Shown: positions 8,786 through 18,176, counted from the stretch's first letter. The stretch: 64,000 nt of DNA from G965222505 sp965222505 (GCA_965222505.1 OZ244956.1:806001-870000); one strand, 5' to 3'. The notes: a model not told the origin generated them from the letters alone. Translations and numbers: made by a program.

Positions 8786-11700
8786 TTAAGAGACGTTTTC
8801 GAGGCTTGGGTTGGGATTGCGGAGCCGGGCCAGGTACGAGACCCGTGGTTTGACGGACAGTTCTTCGAGCAACTCATAGTTGCGCTCGTTCTGTTTCATC
8901 CGTACCACCTGGCTATTGGCATCGGTAAGGTCACCGAAGGTAATAGACTGCGAGGGGCATGCCTGCTGACATGCCGTCAGCACTTCGCCCTCGGCAATGC
9001 CCCGGCCCTCACGGCGGGCATCCTGGCCGGTCTTGCGAATGCGATGGATACAGAAGGAACACTTCTCCATCACCCCGCGGAACCGGACCGTCACGTTCGG
9101 ATTCTGGACCATATGCACGGTGTCCGGCAGCGTCTTGGTCCAGTTGTAGAAATTGAACCGGCGCACTTTGTACGGGCAGTTGTTGGCGCAGTAGCGCGTC
9201 CCGATACACCGGTTGTAGGCCATCACGTTGATGCCGTCCGGGGAGTGCACCGTCGCGGCCACCGGGCAAACCGACTCGCACGGGGCATTTTCGCAGTGCA
9301 TACACATCACCGGCATGGTAACCATACCCGGTACATGCGTATCGTCCCCGGTATAGTACCGGTCCAGGCGAATCCAGCTCATGTCCCGGCCCCGGCTGAT
9401 CTGGTCTTTTCCGACGACCTGTATGTTGTTTTCGCTCTGGCAAGCTGCGACACAGGCATTACAGCCGGTACAGGTATTCAGATCGATGACCATCCCCCAC
9501 TGCTGATCGGCGTACCGTGCGTCTGCATATCTTGGGTCTTTGGTCGGATGATCGTCCTCCCAAAGGGCGGGATATTCATCCCAGGGTTCAAGTTGCTGCC
9601 CTTCGCTTTCCAGCCGTTTAATTACATCACCGGCAAAGGTGGGCGTGGCCTTATATTCTTCAAGCGTTGCCATCCGGAAGATGGGGCGGCCTTCCATGGA
9701 GCCGTGGTCCTGCGTGGTTGCCACCATGTACCCACCACCCGCTCTGCTCACCTGGGCACCGGATACAAAGGATGCCCCAGCCGAGCGCAGCGGCGCTACA
9801 TTTTGGCCCACACCGTTTGCCAATGGACCCGCACTGTAGATATCGGCATCGATATCGTAAATCGGCACATCCGGGGGGACCCGTGTGCTGTTGATGGCGC
9901 GGCCATAGCCGAGGTTCAGCGTCACGACGTCATCGGCATGGCCGGGGGCCACCCAGACGGGCAACTCAACCGACTGTCCGTTGGCGGAAATGGTAACGGT
10001 GTCTACGTAGTGTTTACCTGCATCGATTTCGTAACCGACGCCGAGGGCACTGGCCGTTGCCGGACTCATCATGGCGGCGTTGTCCCATGTGATCTTCGTC
10101 ACGGCATCCGGGGTTTCCTGCATCCAGGCATTGTTCGAGAAACGCCCATCGTAGAGTTTGCCATCAGCGCGGAAGGACAATTCAATGCCATCGGCTGTGG
10201 TGGGCAGGGCAGCCACAGCGGCACCAATCGAAGCGGCGCCGGGGCTGGCGGCTGCAAAGGCCGAATCGGCCAGGAAACCGTCATGGACCACTTTCCGCCA
10301 GGCGGCCTCATAATCGCCCGTCAGGACGCCGCGCCATCCGTTGCGGATAAGTTCAAAGCTGGAATCGGTGCCCCCAGCCAGGGCATTGACCACATCCAAC
10401 GCAGAATGGGCATCCGGGTAAAGCGGGGCAACCAAGGGTTGTACCACAGAGCGGGTACCATCAAAGGCACGGCCGTCGCTCCAGGCTTCCAGATAATGGG
10501 CCTGCGGCAGGTGCCAGGCCGAAGCCTGTGCGGTTTCGTCTACCCAGAGGCCCAGGTGAATCGTGTTGGGCACCTGCCCGAGGGCCTGGGCAAAATTCAA
10601 TCCGGCCGGCGCGTTATAGACCGGGTTCACGCCGATCATCAACAGGGTATCCACTTGCCCGGCACTCATGGACTGGGCCAGTGCAGCCAGGGCTTCGTCT
10701 TGCGGTTGCCGCTGGGCTTCACCGGTATTCAGCAACTGAACGGTTGTGCCAATGTTGCCAAGGGTCTGGTTGATGGCGGCACACAAGGCATGCACAGCCG
10801 CAGGCTGGCCCGAACCGGACAACACAATCCCCTGCCCTTGATGGGCTCGCAGGTCATCCGCCAAGGCGGCAATCCAGGGGTGATCGGCGAAGGCGCTGCC
10901 AGCAGAAGCCGCTTCCGAGAGGCCGAGGCGGGCAGCCAGGGCCGCAGCAAATGCACCGATCTGGCTCGGCTTGAGCCGCAGGCGATGGTCGGCCATGCCG
11001 CCCGTGCCACTGAAGGCACTTTCAACCACGTAAAGCCGACTCATGGTGTCGCTGGTGGACATCACGCGGCGGCCATCGGCGTAGGTGCGAGCGTCGTGGG
11101 TATTATTGGGGTTGAGCGGCCCCAGAAAATCGGCATCCAGGCTCAGAATGACCTGGGCCTGATCAAATTGGTGAACGGTGCGGTAGGGCTGACCAAAGGC
11201 CATTTGTGTGCCTAGTGCAGCGTTATCGTCCCCGGTAGCTTCCCAGGTTACCCAGTTCAAATTCGGGTAGCGGGTGGCAAGCTGGGTGCGGAGTGCAGCC
11301 ATCGTCGGCGAACTGCTGGCTTCGGCCAAAACGGCCACCTGGCCGCTCGGCTGATGGGTCCGGGCAAAGTCCGTAAAGTCATCCCATGAAGCCGCCGTGT
11401 TACCGTGCAGTACGCGCTTGGAACGGTCTGGGTCGTACAGGTTCAGGATGGAAGCCTGCTGGAAGATGTTGGATGCGCCCTGGCTAACGGGGTGTTCGGT
11501 ATTGCCTTCGACCTTCGTTGGTCGCCCTTCATGGCTTTCGACGAGCATCGGGTGCAGGACCCCGGCCATCGGCATGGCGGTGGCATAAAACAACGGCAAC
11601 CCAGGAATCACTTCCTCGGGTTTGCGGCTGTAGGGTAGAATTTGTTCCACCGGACGGCGGCAAGCGGTCAGGCCGGCCATCGCCATAGAGGCCCCCATCA

Positions 11701-11887
11701 GCTTGATAAAATCACGCCGGGAAGATGCCGTAGGGGCTTCAAGGGCATCCGGCGCAAATTCTTGCGCCTGTTGGGCCCGGAACGCCGGGGTCTGGTTATA
11801 ATCCTCAAGGCTTCGCCAGGTCCGGGTGGTTTCGGATGCGCTGGCTTCAGCTTCGGCCGGACTCAGTACAGGAAGGTCGAGTAACAT
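8786..11887 (-). CDS. actB: Alternative complex III subunit ActB (Mo-enzyme-like domain fused to Fe-S ferredoxin domain)
   Basis: 1,033 residues from the ATG at 11887. A start at 11944 would add 19 residues and overlap actA. A twin-arginine signal SRRDFIKLMGAS begins near residue 56, with a Cys at about 76 that could be lipidated. The central domain resembles molybdopterin oxidoreductases but is thought in this family to bind no cofactor. The C-terminal domain has four Cys clusters (CTGCNACVAAC, CMHCENAPCESVC, CIGTRYCANNC, CSFC...CQQAC) for [4Fe-4S] and [3Fe-4S] centres. ActB carries electrons from the quinol site to ActA and ActE. Second gene of the operon. Confidence 0.95.
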   Translation of the reverse strand: MLLDLPVLSPAEAEASASETTRTWRSLEDYNQTPAFRAQQAQEFAPDALEAPTASSRRDFIKLMGASMAMAGLTACRRPVEQILPYSRKPEEVIPGLPLFYATAMPMAGVLHPMLVESHEGRPTKVEGNTEHPVSQGASNIFQQASILNLYDPDRSKRVLHGNTAASWDDFTDFARTHQPSGQVAVLAEASSSPTMAALRTQLATRYPNLNWVTWEATGDDNAALGTQMAFGQPYRTVHQFDQAQVILSLDADFLGPLNPNNTHDARTYADGRRVMSTSDTMSRLYVVESAFSGTGGMADHRLRLKPSQIGAFAAALAARLGLSEAASAGSAFADHPWIAALADDLRAHQGQGIVLSGSGQPAAVHALCAAINQTLGNIGTTVQLLNTGEAQRQPQDEALAALAQSMSAGQVDTLLMIGVNPVYNAPAGLNFAQALGQVPNTIHLGLWVDETAQASAWHLPQAHYLEAWSDGRAFDGTRSVVQPLVAPLYPDAHSALDVVNALAGGTDSSFELIRNGWRGVLTGDYEAAWRKVVHDGFLADSAFAAASPGAASIGAAVAALPTTADGIELSFRADGKLYDGRFSNNAWMQETPDAVTKITWDNAAMMSPATASALGVGYEIDAGKHYVDTVTISANGQSVELPVWVAPGHADDVVTLNLGYGRAINSTRVPPDVPIYDIDADIYSAGPLANGVGQNVAPLRSAGASFVSGAQVSRAGGGYMVATTQDHGSMEGRPIFRMATLEEYKATPTFAGDVIKRLESEGQQLEPWDEYPALWEDDHPTKDPRYADARYADQQWGMVIDLNTCTGCNACVAACQSENNIQVVGKDQISRGRDMSWIRLDRYYTGDDTHVPGMVTMPVMCMHCENAPCESVCPVAATVHSPDGINVMAYNRCIGTRYCANNCPYKVRRFNFYNWTKTLPDTVHMVQNPNVTVRFRGVMEKCSFCIHRIRKTGQDARREGRGIAEGEVLTACQQACPSQSITFGDLTDANSQVVRMKQNERNYELLEELSVKPRVSYLARLRNPNPSLENVS

Positions 11888-11924
11888 AGTCGAGGTATGC
11901 GTTCGCGGTGAACGTGGCAGGACA

Positions 11925-12572
11925 TTAGTAGTGGCACGCGCCACAGGTCTGCGGCGGTCGGATATTTTCCTGACGAATCCGCTCCAGGTTCAATTCGATA
12001 TAGTTCGCCGGGCGTTGGTAACCCATCGTGGTCACTTCCGAGGGTGGGCGCAGATGTTCTTCCGGATTGCGATGGCACTCCAGGCACCAGCCCATCGACA
12101 AGGGTTGCGTTTGCTCCACGACAACCATCTGGTCGACGCGGCCATGACAAGACTCACACCCCACGCCCACATTCACATGCACGGAATGGCTAAAGACCGC
12201 GTAGTCAGGCAGTTGGTGGACTTTCAACCACGGCACGGGATCGCCAGTAGCCCAGCTTTCCCGAACGGGAAGCAACTTAAGCGACTCGGTGCGAACCTGG
12301 CTATGGCAGTTCATACAGGTCTGCGTCGCCGGAATATTGGAGTGGGCGGCCTGCTGCACATAGCTATGGCAATACTGGCAATCCAAACCCAACTGCCCCA
12401 CGTGGAGCTCGTGACTGTACGGCACCGGTTGTTCCGGGGCATAGCCGACATCCGTAAACTTGGGAGAGAAGTAATACCAGATAAGAAAGGTCAGAACGCC
12501 GCCGCCGACGATAACACCCAGCAGGGTAGCCATGGGCAGGCGGTTGGTCTTACGAGGAAATAGTTGTGGCAT
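11925..12572 (-). CDS. actA: Alternative complex III subunit ActA, pentaheme cytochrome c
   Basis: 215 residues with an N-terminal membrane anchor near 15-35 and five heme-attachment motifs in order: CQYCH, CMNCH, CESCH, CLECH and CGACH. Five c-type hemes plus one anchor is the ActA signature. It is the first gene of the act-cox unit; the operon promoter should lie in 12,573-13,000. The gene ends 37 bases before the chosen actB start. Confidence 0.95.
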   Translation of the reverse strand: MPQLFPRKTNRLPMATLLGVIVGGGVLTFLIWYYFSPKFTDVGYAPEQPVPYSHELHVGQLGLDCQYCHSYVQQAAHSNIPATQTCMNCHSQVRTESLKLLPVRESWATGDPVPWLKVHQLPDYAVFSHSVHVNVGVGCESCHGRVDQMVVVEQTQPLSMGWCLECHRNPEEHLRPPSEVTTMGYQRPANYIELNLERIRQENIRPPQTCGACHY

Positions 12573-13093
12573 ACGGCTTTGGTAAAGGATAAACCTCCGA
12601 AGCGGGATCTAGGTGTGGTGCTTCACCCATGGCGAAAATGTAGAATATGGGGCACCTTACGTGCTTTGAATTTAGGTTGAATACAAACCTTTCAATATTT
12701 ACAAAACCGGTTTTTGGGGCCCATTTTTGGGTGATGGTGAAAAACTACGAAATCCATCTTCCAGATGTGCAGAACCTGACTTGCGGTTTTGTGAAGGTCT
12801 GTTGGCGTTGTAGCGAATTTGCGTCGAAGGACTTGCCAGGAAATACGACCGCCGGGCTTGTTGAAGGTGCGCGTTTTGTTTAAATTCCTGCAATTACATC
12901 AGATGTGACACCCCACTCCCCTGCGATGTCGACAACGTTCCACCCTCCGACATCAGAGTCTTTGGATTCGCATACTAAGCCTCAGGGCGGCTGGGCGAAA
13001 ATGCACGCTTTGGGCCGAAACGAGTAGCCAACCCATAGGAAGCGGACCTCATCTAAAACATGCGAACCGGAAGTGAAGGTGTGTACATCTTTG

Positions 13094-13190
13094 CATTGGA
13101 AGGGCTGGTTCATCTGCAATGTGTGGCCCCTTTATGTGGGTGGATACTCCCGAACGCTCGGTCGAATTTGACCGAGCGTTATTTTTTTGA
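13094..13190 (+). ncRNA. Candidate small RNA upstream of the NfeD-like gene
   Basis: A stretch with no protein-coding look has three consecutive hairpins: AAGGG at 13099-13103 pairing with CCCTT at about 13128-13132, a small GGG...CCC hairpin at 13138-13151, and a perfect 11-bp terminator stem. CATCTTTG at 13086-13093 is one base off the -7 element TAnnTTTG, and would start RNA about seven bases later. No match to a known RNA family was recognised. Alternatives are a long 5' leader or a promoter-proximal attenuator. The terminator is solid; the independent RNA is inference. Confidence 0.4.
13153..13190 (+). terminator. Rho-independent terminator
   Basis: Perfect stem AACGCTCGGTC (13153-13163) and its complement (13170-13180) with a six-base loop, followed by ATTTTTTT. 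It has no protein gene upstream on its strand for more than 500 bases, so it most likely ends a small transcript. Confidence 0.85.
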
Positions 13191-13289
13191 GACCAGGGGT
13201 CTGCAGCATCCCTTGATATTTTCTGCCACTTTCCAAAACTACCGTTCCTATCTTGGCGTATACACCGCTCATACTAAACAGAAACCGTC

Positions 13290-13907
13290 ATGGACACGAT
13301 TTATCTGGTGTGCCTCGTTGTCGGCGGGTTCTTCGTGGCCCTGTCCATTTTTGGCGGTGGCGACTCGGAGACCGACGTGGATGCCGATTTTGATGTGGAT
13401 GTAGACGCCGATGCTGATTTTGATCTCGATGTAGATACGGACGCTGAGATCGAGCTGGAAGTCGATCACGCTGGTGGAGGGATCGGAGGCAGCGGGGTGG
13501 ATTTTATTGATCTGTTCAGCCTACGCTTCATCTTTCTATTTGCGGCCTTCTTCGGCCTGACCGGTGTGCTGCTCCAGACCTTTGGTGCGCAAGAGCCCTT
13601 CACGTTCATCACTTCCCTGCTCATGGGCCTGGGCATCGGCCTGGGTGGCAATTACATCATCAAACGCTTTGGCTATCAGTCAGTATCCAGCGAAGTGACC
13701 CAGCGCGAGCTAGTCGGCCGCACGGCCAAGGTGATGCTCCCGTTTGACGGTGACGAGAAAGGCAAAATCCGCCTGCTTGCCCGCGAGCAGCAACTCAACT
13801 TAATTGCCCGTGGCGTCCCAGGGGCCGAAGAAACCTATGCGCCGGGAGATGAGGTCGTAATTGTCCGGCTCGACGGAAATGTGGCAGAGGTGATCAAACC
13901 GACCTAG
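13290..13907 (+). CDS. NfeD-like membrane protein with acidic repeat segment
   Basis: 205 residues. It has a short N-terminal hydrophobic helix (1-20), then a striking Asp/Val run of about 32 residues (27-58, repeating DVDAD/DFDVDV units), two membrane helices (about 70-90 and 93-118) and a C-terminal beta-barrel OB-like domain (about 145-205) as in NfeD/YqiJ proteins. NfeD-type proteins pair with flotillins in membrane microdomains, and the next gene is a flotillin 48 bases downstream. The acidic repeat could bind cations, but that is inference. Confidence 0.85.
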   Translation: MDTIYLVCLVVGGFFVALSIFGGGDSETDVDADFDVDVDADADFDLDVDTDAEIELEVDHAGGGIGGSGVDFIDLFSLRFIFLFAAFFGLTGVLLQTFGAQEPFTFITSLLMGLGIGLGGNYIIKRFGYQSVSSEVTQRELVGRTAKVMLPFDGDEKGKIRLLAREQQLNLIARGVPGAEETYAPGDEVVIVRLDGNVAEVIKPT

Positions 13908-13955
13908 TAGACCCCTGATTCGTTATCCTTGTATTGAAAAATTGAGGCTACCCCT

Positions 13956-15206
13956 ATGGAATTTGCTTTTATCATCGCCGGTGTTTTGATCGTTGCCTTT
14001 TTGGCTATCATTGGCATCGTCCAGGCGAACCTTAAAATTTGCCAGCCCAATGAGGTGCTGGTCTTTAGCGGCAAGCAACGCAAGATCAGCGACGGTTCCA
14101 GCGTGGGCTACCGGGTCATCAAGGGTGGACGCGGGTTTCGCATGCCGATCATTGAGAAAGTGGACCGGCTGGACCTGACCGTGATCCCTATCGATCTGCG
14201 GATCGAAAACGCCTATTCCAAAGGCGGTATCCCGCTGACAGTGCGTGGGGTAGCCAACGTTAAAGTGGCATCTGGTGAACCAGAACTCAGTAACGCCGTC
14301 GAGCGCCTGCTCGGTAAACCGCGAGACGAAATCCAACTGATCGCCAAAGAAACCCTGGAAGGTAACTTGCGTGGTGTGCTGGCCCTGCTGACTCCGGAAG
14401 AGGTAAATGAGGACCGGCTCAAGTTCGCCAAAAGCCTCATCGAAGAAGCCGACATCGATATGAACGCCCTCGGTCTGCAACTCGACACCCTCAAAATCCA
14501 AAGTGTCGAAGACGACCGGGGCTACCTTGATGCCATCGGGCGGCAACAAACAGCCATGATTATCTCCGCCGCCGAAATTGTTGAAGCCGAGCGCAAAGAA
14601 CAAGCCCGGCTGGTGGAAGCCAAAGCCGACAAGTCCATTATCCAGGCCGAAAATGAAGTACGGCTTGAAAAGGCCCGGCTGGATGCCCTCGCAGAGGCCG
14701 AAGAAGCCAAGGTCAATGTAGCCGCAGATGTGGCCCGCGCCCGCGCCGAACAGGAACTGGCCGAACAGGAAATCCTGCTGGCCGAAAAACGGCAGCGCAG
14801 TGAAGTCATTATTGCCGCCGAAGCCCAGCGCCAGGCCAAGGAAGAACTCGCCAAAGGGAACGCCGCCCGTATCTTTGAAGATGGCAAGGCCGAGGTAGAA
14901 GTCCTTCGCGAAAAAATGGCCCTCTGGCAAGAAGCTGGCCCTGATGCCGAAAAACTCTTCCTGATCCAGATGCTGCCGGATATCATGCGCGAACTGGTCA
15001 GCACCGTGCGGGACCTGAAGATTGATAAGATCACCGTCGTCGACAGCGGCCAAAGCCAGGGTGGTGGCGTACCCGCCGTCTTCAACCAGATTGCCGGGTC
15101 TACCCCTGCCCTGCTGGAAAGCCTCAAGGCATCGACGGGCATCGACATCGCTGGCCTCCTCCAGGGAACCGCCTCCGATACCCAGGGCACCGAACCTCCA
15201 GCATAG
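13956..15206 (+). CDS. Flotillin-like SPFH-domain protein
   Basis: 416 residues. An N-terminal membrane-inserted segment (3-22) is followed by an SPFH/band-7 domain (about 30-200), a long Ala/Glu-rich heptad region (about 205-320) for oligomerisation, and a Gly/Pro-containing tail. This resembles YqiK/FloT flotillins, scaffold proteins of lipid microdomains. Its pairing with the upstream NfeD-like gene is the classic arrangement, and the two are likely co-transcribed. It ends before the 15255-15289 hairpin. Confidence 0.92.
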   Translation: MEFAFIIAGVLIVAFLAIIGIVQANLKICQPNEVLVFSGKQRKISDGSSVGYRVIKGGRGFRMPIIEKVDRLDLTVIPIDLRIENAYSKGGIPLTVRGVANVKVASGEPELSNAVERLLGKPRDEIQLIAKETLEGNLRGVLALLTPEEVNEDRLKFAKSLIEEADIDMNALGLQLDTLKIQSVEDDRGYLDAIGRQQTAMIISAAEIVEAERKEQARLVEAKADKSIIQAENEVRLEKARLDALAEAEEAKVNVAADVARARAEQELAEQEILLAEKRQRSEVIIAAEAQRQAKEELAKGNAARIFEDGKAEVEVLREKMALWQEAGPDAEKLFLIQMLPDIMRELVSTVRDLKIDKITVVDSGQSQGGGVPAVFNQIAGSTPALLESLKASTGIDIAGLLQGTASDTQGTEPPA

Positions 15207-15248
15207 GAAAACCGGGATAGACGACTGTCGTCAAAGACCTTCGGGCAC

Positions 15249-15289
15249 AAAAAAACGGCAGGCTGCTTTGAGCTTAAGCAGCCTGCCGT
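15249..15289 (-). terminator. Terminator for the LysM gene (hairpin shared with the convergent flotillin gene)
   Basis: Perfect 14-bp stem (15255-15268 with 15276-15289) and a seven-base loop. A run of seven A on the left gives a T-run on the minus strand, so it terminates the LysM gene. It also lies just past the flotillin stop, where it lacks a T-run. Confidence 0.85.
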
Positions 15290-15312
15290 ACATGCTAGCG
15301 CATTCGAGCCTG

Positions 15313-15693
15313 TTACGGGTTCGGAATCACCAGTTCCTGACCAACCTGGATCAGGTCCGGGTTATTGAGTTGGTCCGTATTGGCATTGAAGATGGCCATG
15401 TACTTCATGGCATCGCCGTAGTAATGCTTGGCAATCTTGCTCAGGGACTCACCGGAGGTAACCGTGTGCTTGTGGTAATAGTCGGTGTTTTTTACACGGA
15501 TATCGGCGCCGATATCCGTGGGGCTATTACCGCCAATTTCCTTGATCTTGTCCCAGAGGAGGTTTTTCTCATACGGGGTATTCACGTGACCACCAATTTT
15601 CAGCTTCCCTTCTACTTCCTTCACGTATCCATCGGTAACGCCAAGTTCTTCGCCCAGGTTGAGCACGGGCTGATATTTTGCTTGCAGCGACAT
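15313..15693 (-). CDS. LysM-domain protein (YgaU-like)
   Basis: 126 residues from the ATG at 15693; an upstream ATG at 15717 adds eight atypical residues. The N-terminal half is a small BON-like region (LKIGGHVNTPYEKNLLWDKI). The C-terminal half is one LysM motif (YHKHTVTSGESLSKIAKHYY ... GQELVIP). LysM binds GlcNAc-containing glycans such as peptidoglycan. No signal peptide is visible, as in cytoplasmic YgaU/Kbp of enterics, so a stress-related K+-binding role is possible. The gene stands alone with its own terminator. Confidence 0.88.
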   Translation of the reverse strand: MSLQAKYQPVLNLGEELGVTDGYVKEVEGKLKIGGHVNTPYEKNLLWDKIKEIGGNSPTDIGADIRVKNTDYYHKHTVTSGESLSKIAKHYYGDAMKYMAIFNANTDQLNNPDLIQVGQELVIPNP

Positions 15694-15781
15694 AGTGTGT
15701 TGTTGGTTTTGGTACAATAAATGGGGGTTGCTTCGAACCCTTTGTTCAGCTCAAGCGATAAGCCTATCTCTCACGGTTAAC

Positions 15782-15872
15782 CAAAACGTATTCCGTAATT
15801 CGAAACGAGCGTAGCGACTAACGAAGTAATTGCGTAAGGATGTTGTACGCAATACTTTCCTGGCGCTACACG
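15782..15872. repeat. Intergenic dyad element R3 with inserted block
   Basis: Contains ATTGCGTAAGG and TACGCAATAC as short arms, and before them a block ACGAGCGTAGCGACTAACG (15805-15823) that recurs almost unchanged at 19713-19731 in element R11. It lies between ppk1 and the LysM gene on the minus strand. Confidence 0.6.
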
Positions 15873-15901
15873 TGAGGTCTCACACAACTTGAGTTACATG
15901 T

Positions 15902-18133
15902 TTACAAGTCCCAGGGTGTTTCGGTTTCTTCGAGGGCCACTTTACATAACATGTCGTGGAAGTTGCGCACCGGTTCATCCGGTCCTGGTTGCCGTTGAAC
16001 GTACTGTCCGTCCGGTTGCAGATCCCATGACAGGCGGTTGTCCATCAGGGCCAGATCAAGGATTTGCTTGAACCGTGTCTGCAACATGGGATCTTCCAGC
16101 GGCGCAATGACTTCGACCCGGTCGTCCAGGTTGCGGCGCTGCCAATCGGCACTGCCATAATAATACCGGGGGGCTCCATTGTTGTGGAAGTAGTAAATCC
16201 GCGTGTGTTCCAGGAACCGCCCAATCATGCTGCTGACGCGAATGTTTTCGCTGTAGCGCGGCAGGCCGGGCCGCAAGCGGCAATGCCCCCGAATCAACAG
16301 GTCAATCTGCACGCCAGCGGAAGAAGCCCGGTACAACTCCTGAATGATTTTGATGTCATCCAGGGCATTCATCTTGGCGATGATCTGCCCGTTGCCAAAC
16401 TTTTTTTGATGCGTAATTTCCTTGCGGATGTGCTCGATGAAGCGCCGCCGCATGTCCCGCGGGGCCACCAGCAACTTCCGGTAGCGTTGTTCCGGCGAAT
16501 ACCCCGTGAGGTAATGGAAGAGGTTGATGAGGTCGAACCCCATGTCTTCTCCGCAAGACAGGTACCCGACGTCCGTATACAACCGGGCCGTTTGGTGGTT
16601 ATAGTTGCCGGTTCCGATGTGGTAGTAGGCCCGGATGCCGTCGTCGTCTTCCCGGATGACCAGGGCTGTTTTGGTATGGGTTTTCAGGCCCACCAGGCCG
16701 TAGGTCACATGCACGCCGGCATTTTCCAGTACCTGACCCCATTCCATGTTGTTGGCCTCATCGAACCGGGCTTTCACTTCTACCAAGACGGCCACCTGTT
16801 TGCCGCGCTCAGCCGCACGGACCAGGGCCTTGATGATGGGAGATTCGTCTGAGGTTCGGTAGAGGGTTTGTTTGATAGCCAGCACCTTGGGGTCGAGGGC
16901 TGCTTCTTCGATAAACCGGGCCACACTGGCCGAGAAGGATTCGTACGGATGATGGACCAGGAGATTGCCTTTTCGGATGATCGAAAAGATGTCTCCGGCA
17001 TCCCCGGAAGAGAGCTCTTCCCGAATGAGCCGGTTCGGCACCACAGGTTGCCAGGGGGTATACAGATGCTCCGGGAAGTTGTAGTTGGCCAGCTTCATGC
17101 AGTCTCGCACTTCGAGCAAGCCTTCGACTTCATACAAGTCGTCTTCGCCAAGATCGAGTTCATCCATGAGCAGGTGGCGAACGTGCTCCGGCATGGTTTT
17201 CTCAACCTGAATGCGCACCACCCGGGCAAACCGGCGTTCCCGCAACTCTTCCGAAATCAAATCCCGCAGATCGGCCGCTTCTTCTTCGTTCCGGCTCAGG
17301 TCTGCGTTTCGGGTTACGCGGAAGGCGCTTACGCTCACCAATTCCATCCCCCGAAACAGCTCGCTGATGTTGTGGGCAATGACCTGTTCGATGGGTACCA
17401 GGTGTATAGGGTTATCCCCCACTGGAATCCACCGCCCGCGTTGCCGAGGAACTTTCAGACGGGCAAAGTGCTCGGTCCCCCGCGTCGGATGACGGAGCAA
17501 AACGGCGAGCGACAGGCTCAGGTTTGAGATAAACGGGAACGGGTGGCTCGGATCAACGGCCAGCGGCGTCAGGATGGGATAGATGTTGCGCATGAAATAC
17601 CCATGCAACGCTTTCTTTTGGGCATTGCTCAGGTTGGCGTAATCATCTACGTTTAGTCCGACTTTGTCGCGCAGGGCCGGGCGAAGCAGGTACATCCACG
17701 TCTCCTGCATGGTTTGCTGCATTTGCAGCACAGCCGGCCGAATCAAGGTCAACTGTTGCGAGGGCGTACGTCCATCTGGAGACAAAATGCGGGCATCAGC
17801 GGCTTTCAGGCGCTTCAGGCCCCCCACCCGTTTCAGGAAAAACTCGTCCAGGTTATTGGCGGCAATCCCCAGAAAACGTACCCGTTCGAGCAAGGGGATA
17901 CGCTCATCCAGCGCCTGGTACAGGACGCGCCAGTTGAAGTCCAGCCAGCTCAATTCCCGATTAAAAATCAACTCGGGATGGCTATAGGACTTCAGCCCTT
18001 TGGGGGGCGGTACAGCCGTACCGGGCACGGAGAAGACGTGATGGGGAAGGGTCCCGTTGGAAGCAGGAGACGTTATCGTGGGTGCCGCTTCGTGTACATC
18101 GGCACCGTTGGTTTTATGTGTTTGCTTGGACAT
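15902..18133 (-). CDS. ppk1: Polyphosphate kinase 1
   Basis: 743 residues from the ATG at 18133 (MSKQTHK...). The longer frame to 18325 overlaps prfB and was rejected. The N-terminal domain begins near SYSHPELIFNRELSWLDFNWR. The catalytic domains carry KTHTKTALVIRE and YYHIGTGNYN, and a phospho-His candidate lies in FLEHTRIYYFHN. It reversibly transfers the gamma-phosphate of ATP to inorganic polyphosphate. An additional 40-residue polar N-terminal extension precedes the usual start of homology. It follows prfB by about 43 bases on the same strand. Confidence 0.96.
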   Translation of the reverse strand: MSKQTHKTNGADVHEAAPTITSPASNGTLPHHVFSVPGTAVPPPKGLKSYSHPELIFNRELSWLDFNWRVLYQALDERIPLLERVRFLGIAANNLDEFFLKRVGGLKRLKAADARILSPDGRTPSQQLTLIRPAVLQMQQTMQETWMYLLRPALRDKVGLNVDDYANLSNAQKKALHGYFMRNIYPILTPLAVDPSHPFPFISNLSLSLAVLLRHPTRGTEHFARLKVPRQRGRWIPVGDNPIHLVPIEQVIAHNISELFRGMELVSVSAFRVTRNADLSRNEEEAADLRDLISEELRERRFARVVRIQVEKTMPEHVRHLLMDELDLGEDDLYEVEGLLEVRDCMKLANYNFPEHLYTPWQPVVPNRLIREELSSGDAGDIFSIIRKGNLLVHHPYESFSASVARFIEEAALDPKVLAIKQTLYRTSDESPIIKALVRAAERGKQVAVLVEVKARFDEANNMEWGQVLENAGVHVTYGLVGLKTHTKTALVIREDDDGIRAYYHIGTGNYNHQTARLYTDVGYLSCGEDMGFDLINLFHYLTGYSPEQRYRKLLVAPRDMRRRFIEHIRKEITHQKKFGNGQIIAKMNALDDIKIIQELYRASSAGVQIDLLIRGHCRLRPGLPRYSENIRVSSMIGRFLEHTRIYYFHNNGAPRYYYGSADWQRRNLDDRVEVIAPLEDPMLQTRFKQILDLALMDNRLSWDLQPDGQYVQRQPGPDEPVRNFHDMLCKVALEETETPWDL

Positions 18134-18176
18134 GGGGGTGCGGTTTTTCCTCGGTGAGCCGCTTCCTCGTTCGGCA

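Larger units (their letters stand above)
12573..13289. other. Long intergenic region between actA and the NfeD-like gene
   Basis: 717 bases without a convincing protein gene. The region must hold the promoter of the act operon (minus strand). A near-match TACATTTT (7 of 8 to TAnnTTTG) lies at about 12634-12641 on that strand. The right half contains a candidate small RNA ending in a strong terminator (13153-13190) on the plus strand. The promoter of the next plus-strand gene may include TATCTTGG at 13249-13256 (7 of 8). Confidence 0.6.

Noticed and set aside
9044..11215. Open frame of 723 residues on the plus strand opposite actB
   Set aside because: It lies entirely inside actB, whose Fe-S and Tat motifs are unmistakable; the opposite frame is open because of high G+C and codon bias.
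12647..12883. 78-residue open frame in the actA upstream region
   Set aside because: No homology, no start context, composition unlike coding sequence in this genome.
13060..13404. 114-residue open frame across the terminator at 13153
   Set aside because: It would be translated through a strong terminator and overlaps the start of the NfeD-like gene in another frame.
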